From the NCBI GenBank assembly GCA_902806565.1, contig CADCXA010000025.1:2294001-2358000 (forward strand): DNA of 64,000 nt, given 5' to 3'. The DNA is from Hypoxylon rubiginosum (Eukaryota; Ascomycota; Sordariomycetes; Xylariales; Hypoxylaceae). Positions 48,001-58,201 of the stretch are shown here, piece after piece. The translations under genes were made by a program, and so were the position numbers. Numbering within the stretch: position 1 is the first letter of the stretch; every line of letters starts with the position of its first letter. A model generated the notes under the pieces. That model made no database searches and was not told the DNA's origin. It saw only the letters and a list, made by a program, of their open reading frames with translations.

Positions 48001-49977
48001 TTCACATGTATCGAGAAAACCCCTCTCCGTCGTACATCCACGTCTCTTTCTGTGAGACAGTTTGGATACGGATGTAGTGTGCTGTTTCTCATCTCTTCTA
48101 CCTTATGTAGTAGTAGGTAAAAGTCATAACGGGCTTGGTAATGGAGGGAGCTACTATATTTCTCCATTACTCGTTAGCTACCCACATATTAGTTAGATTG
48201 GTAAACACTCATCGTTGAGCTTTCTGCCGTGAATGAGGCATAATTACGTCATTTATATATACTTAATTCCATCAGAAATGAGGTCACAGCGCGATTACCC
48301 CGTACTTTTATCATTGGGTTCATCGGGTTAAAGAGGTAAATAATAAAGATAGAAAGAGGTGAGATGATCTGATTTTGGTATAGGGCAGGCAGCAGGATAG
48401 AACCGATTAACCCGCAATAGCTAGTAGCTACCGGTAGCCAGGTATGTCAACGGCCAACCAGGTATGTACGGTATGTACCCTCTTGCCCTCTACCCTCTTC
48501 GGACGCATCGTGCTAGTACATCCATGGATACTAGCTCTAGACAGTACCTACTACATACCGACTACCGACTCGAGCGCAAAGGAACGCAAGAACGCGCTTG
48601 CTGCACCCGACCTTGTCCCAAATCGTCAACAATCAGTACCTTCGAACTAGTGACCACTGGCAATTGACCTGTCGCTCTAGTCGCCAGTTGCATGCCTTCA
48701 AGTTCCTAGACCTTAATCACCTTAATCCGCCTACACTTCGTTACTACCTCACTAACTTACTACTACAATTCTCTCCTTCACTCACACACACACTCACACC
48801 TCTTTTCCTCTCCCTCTCACTTCGTACCCTTTTTCGAGTTGTTTCAACCCAGAACTCAACTCGTTAACCTCTTCCTACTCCTCCCAACCATTTACCACTT
48901 ACCGTACACACACCTCCCAACCTCACTTCCGTCATCTCTCCTCCTCTCCCTCCTCAACCCTCATAACTTCGAACCGTTTTCCCCAATACCAACATCTCCC
49001 TCTTCACTCTTCTTTGTTCTGCCAAATCCGAAATCAACCTTCACCAGACACCGCCTGGTACAATTGGACCTTTCCTCTTCCAGGATCCATTCCAACACCG
49101 CTTATCTAACCCCGGCCCCCGGTCAAACGCAGCCTACCCTTACCTTACCTACTACTTACAGAGACCACCACGTTGGCCGCCACCCTGCCCAGACCCAGCC
49201 GCCAACCAAAACGGACCTCGTTCCATTGAAAAAAAAAAATTTAAGTCTCCGTTACTCGCGTGGGTTTATGACACCAAGGCCCTAGTACAGACCAGGCGAA
49301 ATAGAAGAGCAAAGAAAAAAAAATCACCACCCCGCATATCCAACTAGGCCTGGCCAAGAACAGAAGCAAGGCAAGAGAGGAATCCTAAGGAATTAAAGAA
49401 GATACTGCGCAACACAAGACACGGCAGCAGAAGGTCAGTCGAAAGGTATGCAGTGCCCCGCCTATTCAAGCCCCAGTCTCGCGTAATAGCCTTCCCTTTC
49501 TTCCTAACGCATCTGCATTTGGCTGTTTTTATTTTATTTTATTTTTTCTATTTTCTACAACCACATGCCGAATTCGTGCAGATGCAACAGCCTCTGACGA
49601 GATAAGATCGGTTTTGTTTAATCTCGTTTCAACCCATTTCTTGGCCCTCTTCCTATGAGCCTCATATTCCTTCCCCTACATGCTCGTCAACGGATAACTT
49701 CCCCGCAGTCATAGCATAGCAGCTTATCAGAGCTAATAGCCTGCAGCAATCAGTGAACTCGCCAGATCCGGAGCTCATAGCAACCCACTCCTGTACCACT
49801 TTTCTACATACACCCGCCCCCGTCAAAGCGTCAGCCAACAGGATTTCCTGCGCGCATAACTCTTTGAGAACCCTCGAGAAGCTAGCTCAATCGCCTCGGG
49901 CCATATCGCCGAGTCAGACACAGCTGACAATACTATCCAAGCAACCCGCCTACACAACAAACGCAACAGCTGGCGAC
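45085..49977. other. Gene-poor spacer and long KH-gene leader
   Basis: 4.9 kb without a confident gene. 45.1-48.4 kb is AT-rich mixed sequence with no domain-bearing ORF. From about 48.65 kb the plus strand is strongly pyrimidine-rich with long open C/T-driven frames (48598-49285), typical of a fungal promoter and 5' leader. Several ATGs lie between 49448 and 49680, and a possible 5' UTR intron donor (GTATGC) is at 49446. Confidence 0.5.
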
Positions 49978-51264
49978 ATGTCTGTTTCTCAAGACACTCT
50001 CGCGCCGAATGGCAACGAACTCCTATCCTCGATGGACCAGCTAAAGATCGAAGACAACGAGGCCCGCCTGGGCCCGGACGGTGAACCCGCCCCTAAGACA
50101 GACGAGGAATACGCTGTAGCTCAATTGACCCTTCGCGCCATTGTCTCCTCCAAGGAAGCCGGTGTCATCATTGGCAAGGGGGGTAAGAACGTCGCAGACC
50201 TTCGCGACGAGACTGGCGTGAAGGCCGGCGTGAGCAAGGTCGTGCAGGGTGTGCACGATCGCGTCTTGACCATCTCGGGTGGCTGCGATGCTATATCCAG
50301 GGCCTATGCAATCGTTGCCCGCGCGCTGTTGGAGGGTGCACCATCGATGGGAATGGGGGGTGTTATCCAGAGTACCGGCACGCATCGTGAGTCTTCCCTT
50401 CTTCCTTTTCGACGGACCTCCCTCTGCTGCGTAATGCTAACCCACTTGTCCACTTGTAAGAAATCAAGCTGCTCATCTCCCATAATCAGATGGGTACCAT
50501 CATTGGCAGACAAGGTTTGAAGATTAAGCACATCCAAGATGTCTCTGGCGTGCGCATGGTTGCGCAGAAGGAGATGTTACCGCAATCGACAGAAAGAATT
50601 GTCGAAGTTCAAGGGACGCCTGAAGGTATCCAGCGAGCTGTCTGGGAAATCTGCAAGTGTCTGGTCGATGATTGGCAGCGTGGAACTGGCACAGTACTCT
50701 ACAATCCCGTCGTCCGAACGGCGCCTGGTGGTGCGGGGTCTCTTGGTGGTGGTGGTGGTGGTGCTCCTGCTCCTGGTGGGGTAGGAGGGTATGGCTCGTC
50801 TAGCAGAGGCGATTATGGTGGCGCTCGTGTTATGCGAACGGGAAACGGTGCCGACTTCAGCAATGGTGGTGCACGCCCATACAATCGTCGATCAGATTCT
50901 GATGCGGCCATCCGCGGACCGCCCACGCACGATGAGAATGGCGAGGAGATTCAGACGCAGAACATCAGCATTCCTGCAGATATGGTTGGATGCATCATTG
51001 GCCGTGCGGGAAGCAAGATTAGCGAGATCCGCAAGACTTCTGGTGCCCGCATCTCTATTGCCAAGGTAAGTAAAATATTTCCCCTTGGCATATGTTGTAA
51101 ACTTGTCGACTAAGATGGATACATAGGCACCGCACGATGAGACTGGCGAGCGAATGTTCACCATCATGGGAACTGCGAAAGCCAACGAATCTGCCCTTTT
51201 CTTACTTTACGAAAACCTGGAGGCAGAGAAGATGCGCCGTAGTCAAGCGCAACAGCCCGAGTAG
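49978..51264 (+). CDS. PBP2: Triple KH-domain RNA-binding protein (Pbp2/Rnc1/hnRNP K-like)
   Basis: poly(C)-binding/hnRNP K-type protein; yeast Pbp2/Hek2 and fission yeast Rnc1 bind and stabilise or localise mRNAs. Exons are 49978-50386, 50461-51065 and 51127-51264, with introns of 74 and 61 nt. The product is 383 aa. Three KH domains are visible by their GxxG loops: VIIGKGGKNVADL near residue 63, TIIGRQGLKIKHI near 150 and CIIGRAGSKISEI near 310. A Gly-rich, RGG-like linker (GGGGGGAPAPGGVGGYGSSSRGDYGG) separates KH2 from KH3. Introns fall at the end of KH1 and inside KH3 (after SIAK). The start MSVSQDTLAPNG is the first suitable ATG; the open frame upstream from 49753 begins with GTG. The leader is long and has upstream ATGs. 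Confidence 0.93.
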
Positions 51265-52853
51265 CCTCCACATAGCGTATTATGAACTGCATAGCCAACA
51301 TGGGGAGGCAAGGCTAGGGATTCATACATCTATCCGGAGTATTTTTTTTGTGTTAGGTCTGATTTGGCGACATTCCCTGAGTTTAAGGGGGGCACTTCAG
51401 ATTTAGCTTGCCGCAAGGCTGACCTCCCTTGGTTTGGGCGGTATCCACGATACGACATGACGATGATTTCTCTCCTTACGCAACGCAGAGGCAGACCTCA
51501 TTATTGCCTCGTTTTCCGATTCCTTTTTCCTTTTAATATTTCCTCGACAAAACCAACATGTTATGGACACGTGGGTCCTTACAACAACATGATGCACGGC
51601 AGACCACCAGCAACCACTCGACACTTCGACATCGATACGTAAGCTGGGTGCCACGCGAGACATCTAGCTCTTATTCAACTTGACACATCCGTCCCCATGC
51701 GTCAGCATCTTTGTTGTATCGACTCTCCTCGAACATACAAGATACGACCTAATGTCATCAAGCTTCTCTACACACCTCGATCATAATTTTACCCAACCCC
51801 CCCTTCCCATTTCTTACACGACGTCCCTCTTCCTCTTGCCGCAGTGCAAAGACTTACTCCCTCGTTGGTCCTCTAAATCCATAGCTCCTCGAAAGCTCCT
51901 TCTATCGTATCCTACTTTCCTAATCTCGCAGACGAATCCTCAAGTATTCCCTACTTCGACGGCATGCGCCCTGGGGTAGTCTCGTTTTCGCCGACAGACC
52001 TTACTGCAGCTCTTGGGGACACTAGGTCAACTGGCTCGTAGCATGCCTTGTGAGCGACGAGGATGAGACTTGATCCAATGTATTGAGGATAGAGATATGA
52101 GAATAGCAGTAGCTAGCACTAGTGATAACTCGCTCCTGGTGTGGAAAAGGGGGTAGAGGATATTGGACCGACCATTGCGCTTTTAGTCACCAAACATTCC
52201 TTGAATTTCACTTGCGAGGAATGGATGCGATCTTCTCCGAGATGTCTAGATAAGGAGTATCTAGCAATAGACAGAGGAAACTTGACCAAAAATCGATGGG
52301 CACAGCCATTATATTGATTCTTACTCGCTGTGACTTGCTGGGCATTGTTGTGACTTGCTGCGACTGGGTGGTTATATGTGATGCCTCTCATTTGCCAATG
52401 CGACAATAGGCGTAGTATTCGTCTAGGATGACGTTTTACGTGGAGAATAGGGGAATATTAGGTTAGTGCTGTAGAGGATATACCGTGCCCCCCAGACCCC
52501 TCGATTTTAGGTTAAGCCACTAGAACGCGGGCTGCGATGGCAGATTTCACCGCCCAACTAACGGCAGACCTAAAGGGTAAAGTGGCTTTTTCAGTGCAGA
52601 CCACGCTATAATTCTGCCATTCAGGTACCATGTGCTATCTGCAGATTTAAGCAGTAAGTGGCCAGTCTGTCATCAGCCTCGGAGCTAGAACCCTACCTAT
52701 TACCGTATGCATTTTCAGGGTCCTCGGTTTTTTTCCCCTTCTCTTTTTCTTCTAGCTATTTTCTACAACAGATAGACTAATTTCAAGATTGTTTATTGTC
52801 CCATCATTCATTGTCACCATCCCCATCTAGGTACATTTCTCTAAAGCCGTACC
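51265..52853. other. Spacer between KH protein and HUT1
   Basis: Contains the KH gene 3' UTR and the HUT1 promoter. A CT-rich run (52730-52755) precedes the HUT1 start by about 100 bp. The region at 51.7-52.0 kb is C/T-rich with a non-conserved open frame. No gene is supportable. Confidence 0.55.
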
Positions 52854-54294
52854 ATGGCGCGCGTTAAGCAGGCTAAGCCGATCCAGCGCCAACCATCGTC
52901 CGAATATGTCGCCGGCCAGACTTCGACACCCTCCAAGAATATAGACGAGATAGCCTTCCAGTCCAACGGAGTAGCTACCAAAGCAGTGTCAGCGCCGGCG
53001 ACGGCGACGGCGAGGAAGGACGCCGGCGTGGCGCAATTGGTCATTGCCGTCGCTGGCATCTACGGGTCCTTGTACGTATAGATAGCAAGCTCATTGCGAC
53101 GCGCAGGAAATATCTCAGGAGAGTTCCACGCAAGCTGACCTAGTTTTGGATATCGCGTATAGCCTCACGTGGGCCTACCTGCAAGAGAAGCTCACGACAA
53201 CCCCCCACGGCGCGCCGGGCGACACCGAGGTCTTCAAGTACCCCGTCTTCCTGAACACGATCCAGTCGCTGTTCGCGGCCGCCACGGGCGCCCTGTACCT
53301 CTACTCCAGCACGCCGCGCGGCCAGCCCATCCCGCCCGTGATCCCCTCGCGCCGCATCCTGACGCCGCTGCTGCTCGTCGCCGTCACCAGCTCGCTCGCC
53401 AGCCCCTTCGGCTACGCCAGCCTCGCCCACATCGACTACATCACCTTCCTGCTGGCCAAGTCGTGCAAGCTGCTGCCCGTCATGTTCCTGCACATCACCG
53501 TCTTCCGCAAGCGCTACCCCCTGTACAAGTACCTGGTCGTGGCCGCCGTCACGGCCGGCGTCGCCGTCTTCACGTTACACTCGGGTAAAGCCAGGAAGAG
53601 CAGTTCTAGTGGCGGCGGAAATAGCAGCTGGGGCCTGCTGCTCCTCGGCGTCAACCTCCTGTTCGACGGCCTCACCAACAGCACCCAGGACTACATCTTC
53701 GGCGCCTTCCAGCCCTACACGGGCCCGCAGATGATGTGCGCCAACAACCTCATGAGCACCACCGTCACGGCCGCCTACCTCGTCCTCAGCCCCTGGCTCG
53801 TCCACACGGGCGTCGGCGAGTACCTCGGCATGGACGTCGCCGGGTCCGCGGGCGAGCTCGAGGCCGCGCTCGGCTTCATGGCCAGGCACCCCGGCGTCTG
53901 GGCCGACGTGCTGGGGTTCGCCGCGTGCGGGGCCGTCGGCCAGGTCTTTATCTGTAAGTTTTGCTCTTTCCACCCTTTCCCCCTTAGTTCCATCCCATAC
54001 GAAGGAAAAGGGAAAAATAGTTTAGAATATCTACTGACAAGCAAAACAGTCTACACGCTGTCGACCTTCTCGTCGGTACTGCTCGTGACGGTGACGGTGA
54101 CGCGCAAGATGTTCACCATGATCCTGTCGGTGGTGGCCTTCGGCCACCGCCTCAGCCGCATGCAGGTCCTGGGCGTCGGCCTCGTCTTCGGCGGCATCGG
54201 CGTCGAGGCCGCCATCGCCCGCCAGGAGAAGCTGGCCAAGGAGGAGAAGAAGCGGAGAGCGGCCGCGGAAACAGAAGAGAAGAAGGGACAATGA
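52854..54294 (+). CDS. HUT1: UDP-galactose transporter homologue HUT1 (SLC35B1 type)
   Basis: Endoplasmic-reticulum nucleotide-sugar/ATP transporter of the drug/metabolite transporter superfamily, linked to UDP-galactose or ATP import and ER folding (family knowledge). Exons are 52854-53071, 53163-53953 and 54050-54294; introns are 91 and 96 nt with CTGAC branch sites. The product is 417 aa. A soluble N-terminus (about 60 residues) leads to GIYGSFLTWAYLQEKLTTT, assembled across intron 1. Signatures include FKYPVFLNTIQSLFAA, AHIDYITFLLAKSCKLLPVM, FDGLTNSTQDYIFG, MMCANNLMS and TVTRKMFTMILSVVAFGHRL. About ten hydrophobic segments are expected. The C-terminus is basic and Lys-rich (KLAKEEKKRRAAAETEEKKGQ), fitting a dilysine-type ER retrieval region though not a canonical KKxx end. 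Exons 2 and 3 use almost only G/C-ending codons, unlike neighbouring genes. Confidence 0.94.
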
Positions 54295-55783
54295 AAAAGA
54301 AGAAAAAACGAGGAAACTACCCCCTTTTCTTTGTCCTTCTTTGATTTAATCTGTTTCAACCCGAGTTAGTCAGGCCAACCAATTGGCTAGTTAGAGGCAT
54401 TCAAGCGAGCGGATGCGCTGCTGCTGTTTTGCTGTTCTGTATATAGAAATTGGGGGAAGATTGCTTTGTTCGTATGTATATACATGTTAAAGCCCACGGC
54501 TTTCTAAAAATTCCACAAGGCCGTTATTTGCTAAGAGCTCCAAAGGATTAGGGGAAAGGAGAAGAAAGAAAAAAGACGGTAGGAGGTTAAGTCATATACC
54601 TCTTCAGATGGGAAGGGTCAGATAGAGAGATATCTAGACTAATGAAACTGATGAATTAGCTAAACCTATAGTACCTCCTAACTCGAAGACTTGGTAAAAT
54701 TATGATTATGATCAAGGCAGACCAAACAACTGCCAGACAGAACTAGGTTATACAGTTAGCAGTATTTGATATGTAGTTTTCGTGCTATATAGGCGTTGAC
54801 GAGAGTTAGCAAAATATCGAGGTCATTCATGATATTGGCGGTACCAAGTCATGCGATAGATACTAACAATCACATAACTTTATCACAATATCCAAAGACA
54901 CACTTAAGTCATCAAGAGTTATTTATGAACGACACATGCAAAGTCGCATGTCGTCTTTCTCATTTGGTATTTGTTGTCGATTATATATTTACATGTGCGG
55001 GACGAGGAACTGTGCCCCCTATTGTCCCGTCTGATGGAATTACCTTAATTTTTCCCCCGGACTCCCCCCTTCCCAAACGCCATTGCTTGCTTTGTGCCTC
55101 GTGCGGGTGTGCGCGAGGCTCTTTGTGCTAAATATCAAATCCGGGGTCGTCGTCGTAATATGTGTGAATCTCGCTTCGTTTGCTCGAAGCAGAGATGAAT
55201 ACAGTTGAGGAAAAAGTATGGGGCGACTTGAGGGGTAGATCGTGGCGTATGCTCGATCGCCCGTCAGAATAAAGGGCGAGAGACAACTCAACAGCACAAA
55301 GTTGTTGGATCCCTGCCGTTTCCAGTTCCGTATTCCAGATATGTTCCTAGACTTTTACGCCTGACTTTTGCCTCCCCCTATACCTCTTTTCAACCCCTTT
55401 TGGTTATCCACTCGAGTCCAACTGACTATCCGAAGAAATCACGCACGCGAGCCCGCCAATCTTTTCTAGATAGGCGCCGCTACCGTGCCGTCCGGGTATT
55501 TGGTTCCTTCCTTCCATTGGTTGCCCTAAACCACCCGCCAAAAATACTACAGGAGAAAACAAAACGATGGTCCGGTGGTGGTAAACAAACGAAAATTTGT
55601 TAGGTTGTCTCAATAATGGGAGACCGTGAAGTATGTCGTGTACCGGCTGAACGACTTGGCGCGAGCATTACAGAATATGCTCGAGAACAAGGGTATAGCA
55701 TCAACGGCCGGAAGGAATACGGGGTTTTGTGTCATAACTCGTTAGAGACGCACTTTTGCCATGCTCAAGACTACCTGGATAGA
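54295..55783. other. Convergent spacer between HUT1 and MSG5-like gene
   Basis: Holds both 3' UTRs. AT-rich and free of coding-like ORFs. Confidence 0.6.
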
Positions 55784-58201
55784 TTATAATACGTCATCGA
55801 TGGACCGAACGATAGGAGTCTCCCCTTTAGTTGGAGGACTTCTCGGATCCGCTACTTGAGTAGGCCGTCCGAACGGGAAGAATGGATCTCTTGGAAACAT
55901 CGTCTGCCGCGGGGAGAAGAGTCCTTCGCTGGGCGTAGGAGGCGACTCAACAAACTTCATACCAGCCAATTCCGAGTAAGAGTCGTGCAGAGGATTGTTA
56001 GTCATAGTCTCGACTCGTGGCGACATTAGAGCATCGTCATCTGGCAAGGCAGGTGCAAGAGCAGGTGCAAGGGTCATGTCCGTATCATCATCCTCCTCGT
56101 CCCTCTCTTCAAAAGAAGGCATATTGAAACCGAAATTCAAGCTGGAAAACCCTAAGCTTGGTTGCCCTTCGCCGAAGCGGCTAGCAGCAAATCCCGGTGA
56201 GGGGGGAGGCTTGAAGAATGACGGTGAGGGAGGTGGCTTGAAGAATGAGGGCGAAGGAGGAGGAAGTGATAATGTCGGGTGGCTCGCTTGCGCTGGTATC
56301 GGGTCAAAGAACCTAGGCGGCTCAAGGGAGTTCCCAAAGTTAAATCGTCCGGGTTTTCCAGGGTCTTTCTCATCCTCCTTTTCAGACCAAGAGAATGTTG
56401 ATGGGGCTGATGACGGCCCAGGGGATATTGACTCCAGATTCGGCGTAGACTTCCCACGAGAATGATTGGGACTACGCTCCGCAAGAGGACCGTTGCCACT
56501 CGCCTGTTTCTCGTCCGGTAGCGGAGCTGTTAATGGCTCCTTGGGCTGCACCTCGATGGCGTTCGCCGAGAGGGTCAGACGATGCTTCGTAGGACTTCTT
56601 CCGCTTCTTGGACCCGCGGCAGATCGGGGCAACCTCCTCTTGGCCACTTCCTTCTGGAAATCTTGTAGGCAGTACATTAGTCGCATATTCGGGCTGATCC
56701 ATTTGCTCTTCGTCTGTGCAGCGTAGTAAGCGTCATTCACAGTCAACCCAGGGTTTTGGTAGAGGCCATAGGCGATGATTAAACTAGCAGAACGACTTGC
56801 GCCCTGTTGGCAGTGAACGAGAACCTTCTTGCCCTCTTTCGTTCGCTTTTCGATCATCTCGCAGAGCATCATTAAATCCGTCGCGATATCGGTATTATGA
56901 TCCCATGGCATATGAACGTATTCGGGTTCGGAGAAAGGGTTGGCTTTCGGAGTTGTGGGCGTTTCTACCGAGTTCCCATCTGTAGGGGGAAATTCGAACG
57001 CTGTCGAGAAGCTGTCGTTCGTCATCGCGGTGTCTGGAATTGGCGATTCTGTTTGGACGACTTTGGAAAGCTCTGGACCCTTCTTATTGGCTACAGCCTG
57101 GAATGGGTTGAGCACTTCTCGCGCTACATTAATTACCACGTCGAACTTTGAAGCTTCATCTGCAGTTGGCTCCAAGTAGAGATAGACATTATCCTCATAA
57201 ATCGCAATAGGCCCGTCGGGATATCCAGGGGACTTCTGATCTTCGTTATTCTCAGGCTCGATGAAAGGTTCAAAGTCCATTGCTGCGCGATTGGCGAGCT
57301 GGGTTTTGATGGGCGAATCTTCCTCGAGGATAGTAGTATCAAAGCCTGGGCCACAGCTTCCTTGTTTTGGCGGCCTAAGCACTTCAGACAAGCCTGAAGT
57401 GCCGCGCTCGAGAACCGTGGGGAAACACATGCCACCAGATGGCCCAAAAGTTGCAGACTTTAATCCCGAAAGCATATGAGGAGACGAGGTCGAGTGCTTA
57501 AGCGACCTTCGTTGTAAAATCGGCGGAAGAGCAGGCGAGCTCGGGACTTCGATGGTAACTGGTCGAATGTTCAATCCAGTTGAGTCGGTCTTGAGACTAA
57601 GCTGGCTAGGTTTTCTCTTCATTGCTGGGATCTTGGGCTTGATGAAAGAGGGCGACGAAGGCTCTGAGACCAAATTGGACGACAGAGAGCTGGCGAACGG
57701 CGGCTGGATTGATAATCCCTTCATGTTCCTTCTTCGAGGGGACGGAGACGTCATGGGTCTCTCGCGATTGCCCAAATCGTTCACAGTAAGGCTATTCATT
57801 GTTGATGGCAGGCCACCAAAATTGGTGGCCGGGAAAGAATTTAGAGGTATCAGATTGACAGGCGAATCTGGAGAAGACGACGGTGACGGATCTGAAAGTG
57901 AAGAGGTATCTGTGGTTAACGTTGTTGTGGGGGACGAATCGGCGGATTCTGAATTTTGTGTTGATGTGCTATCATGGTGACGGTGCGAAGCGTCGGTTGG
58001 CAACGGTCTCAGCGCGTGTTGTTGTGGTAACCCAGAAGCAAACTGTCCAGGCGCACAGGACGACTCCATATCCATTAATTTGGAATCTACCATCGTCACC
58101 AATCCCCTCTCATCAATACTATTATCGGCTTCAGGGTCGAATATGGACATAAATGAAGGTATTTGGTCCTCATATAATCGTCTGGCCGTGGCGGACGGCA
58201 T
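55784..58201 (-). CDS. MSG5: Dual-specificity MAP kinase phosphatase (Msg5-like)
   Basis: Cysteine phosphatase predicted to dephosphorylate MAP kinases; yeast Msg5 acts on Fus3 and Slt2. Intronless, 805 aa from the ATG at 58201 (MPSATARRLYEDQIPSF); codons upstream include only a TTG. The N-terminal ~330 residues are Ser/Pro-rich with basic patches (SPSPRRRNMKG) and probably carry MAPK docking sites. The catalytic domain starts near 335 with GPIAIYEDNVYLYL and FDVVINVAREVLNPF. It has the general-acid Asp in YVHMPWDHNTD and the P-loop VHCQQGASRSASL with Cys near residue 464, then AYGLYQNPGLTVNDAY and SPNMRLMYCLQDFQKE. About 70 residues are inserted between the INVARE strand and the acid loop. 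The C-terminal third is low-complexity with a tandem FFKPPPSPS repeat. The leader side (58.2-59.3 kb) is pyrimidine-rich on this strand. Confidence 0.92.
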   Translation of the reverse strand: MPSATARRLYEDQIPSFMSIFDPEADNSIDERGLVTMVDSKLMDMESSCAPGQFASGLPQQHALRPLPTDASHRHHDSTSTQNSESADSSPTTTLTTDTSSLSDPSPSSSPDSPVNLIPLNSFPATNFGGLPSTMNSLTVNDLGNRERPMTSPSPRRRNMKGLSIQPPFASSLSSNLVSEPSSPSFIKPKIPAMKRKPSQLSLKTDSTGLNIRPVTIEVPSSPALPPILQRRSLKHSTSSPHMLSGLKSATFGPSGGMCFPTVLERGTSGLSEVLRPPKQGSCGPGFDTTILEEDSPIKTQLANRAAMDFEPFIEPENNEDQKSPGYPDGPIAIYEDNVYLYLEPTADEASKFDVVINVAREVLNPFQAVANKKGPELSKVVQTESPIPDTAMTNDSFSTAFEFPPTDGNSVETPTTPKANPFSEPEYVHMPWDHNTDIATDLMMLCEMIEKRTKEGKKVLVHCQQGASRSASLIIAYGLYQNPGLTVNDAYYAAQTKSKWISPNMRLMYCLQDFQKEVAKRRLPRSAAGPRSGRSPTKHRLTLSANAIEVQPKEPLTAPLPDEKQASGNGPLAERSPNHSRGKSTPNLESISPGPSSAPSTFSWSEKEDEKDPGKPGRFNFGNSLEPPRFFDPIPAQASHPTLSLPPPSPSFFKPPPSPSFFKPPPSPGFAASRFGEGQPSLGFSSLNFGFNMPSFEERDEEDDDTDMTLAPALAPALPDDDALMSPRVETMTNNPLHDSYSELAGMKFVESPPTPSEGLFSPRQTMFPRDPFFPFGRPTQVADPRSPPTKGETPIVRSIDDVL

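Noticed and set aside
48598..49285. Overlapping ORFs of 89 and 148 codons
   Set aside because: C/T-rich leader sequence giving Leu/Pro/Ser/Thr runs, no domain.
53140..53973. Long ORFs antisense to HUT1
   Set aside because: Caused by the G/C-ending codons of the sense gene; composition is Gly/Ala/Arg/Glu-rich with no motif.
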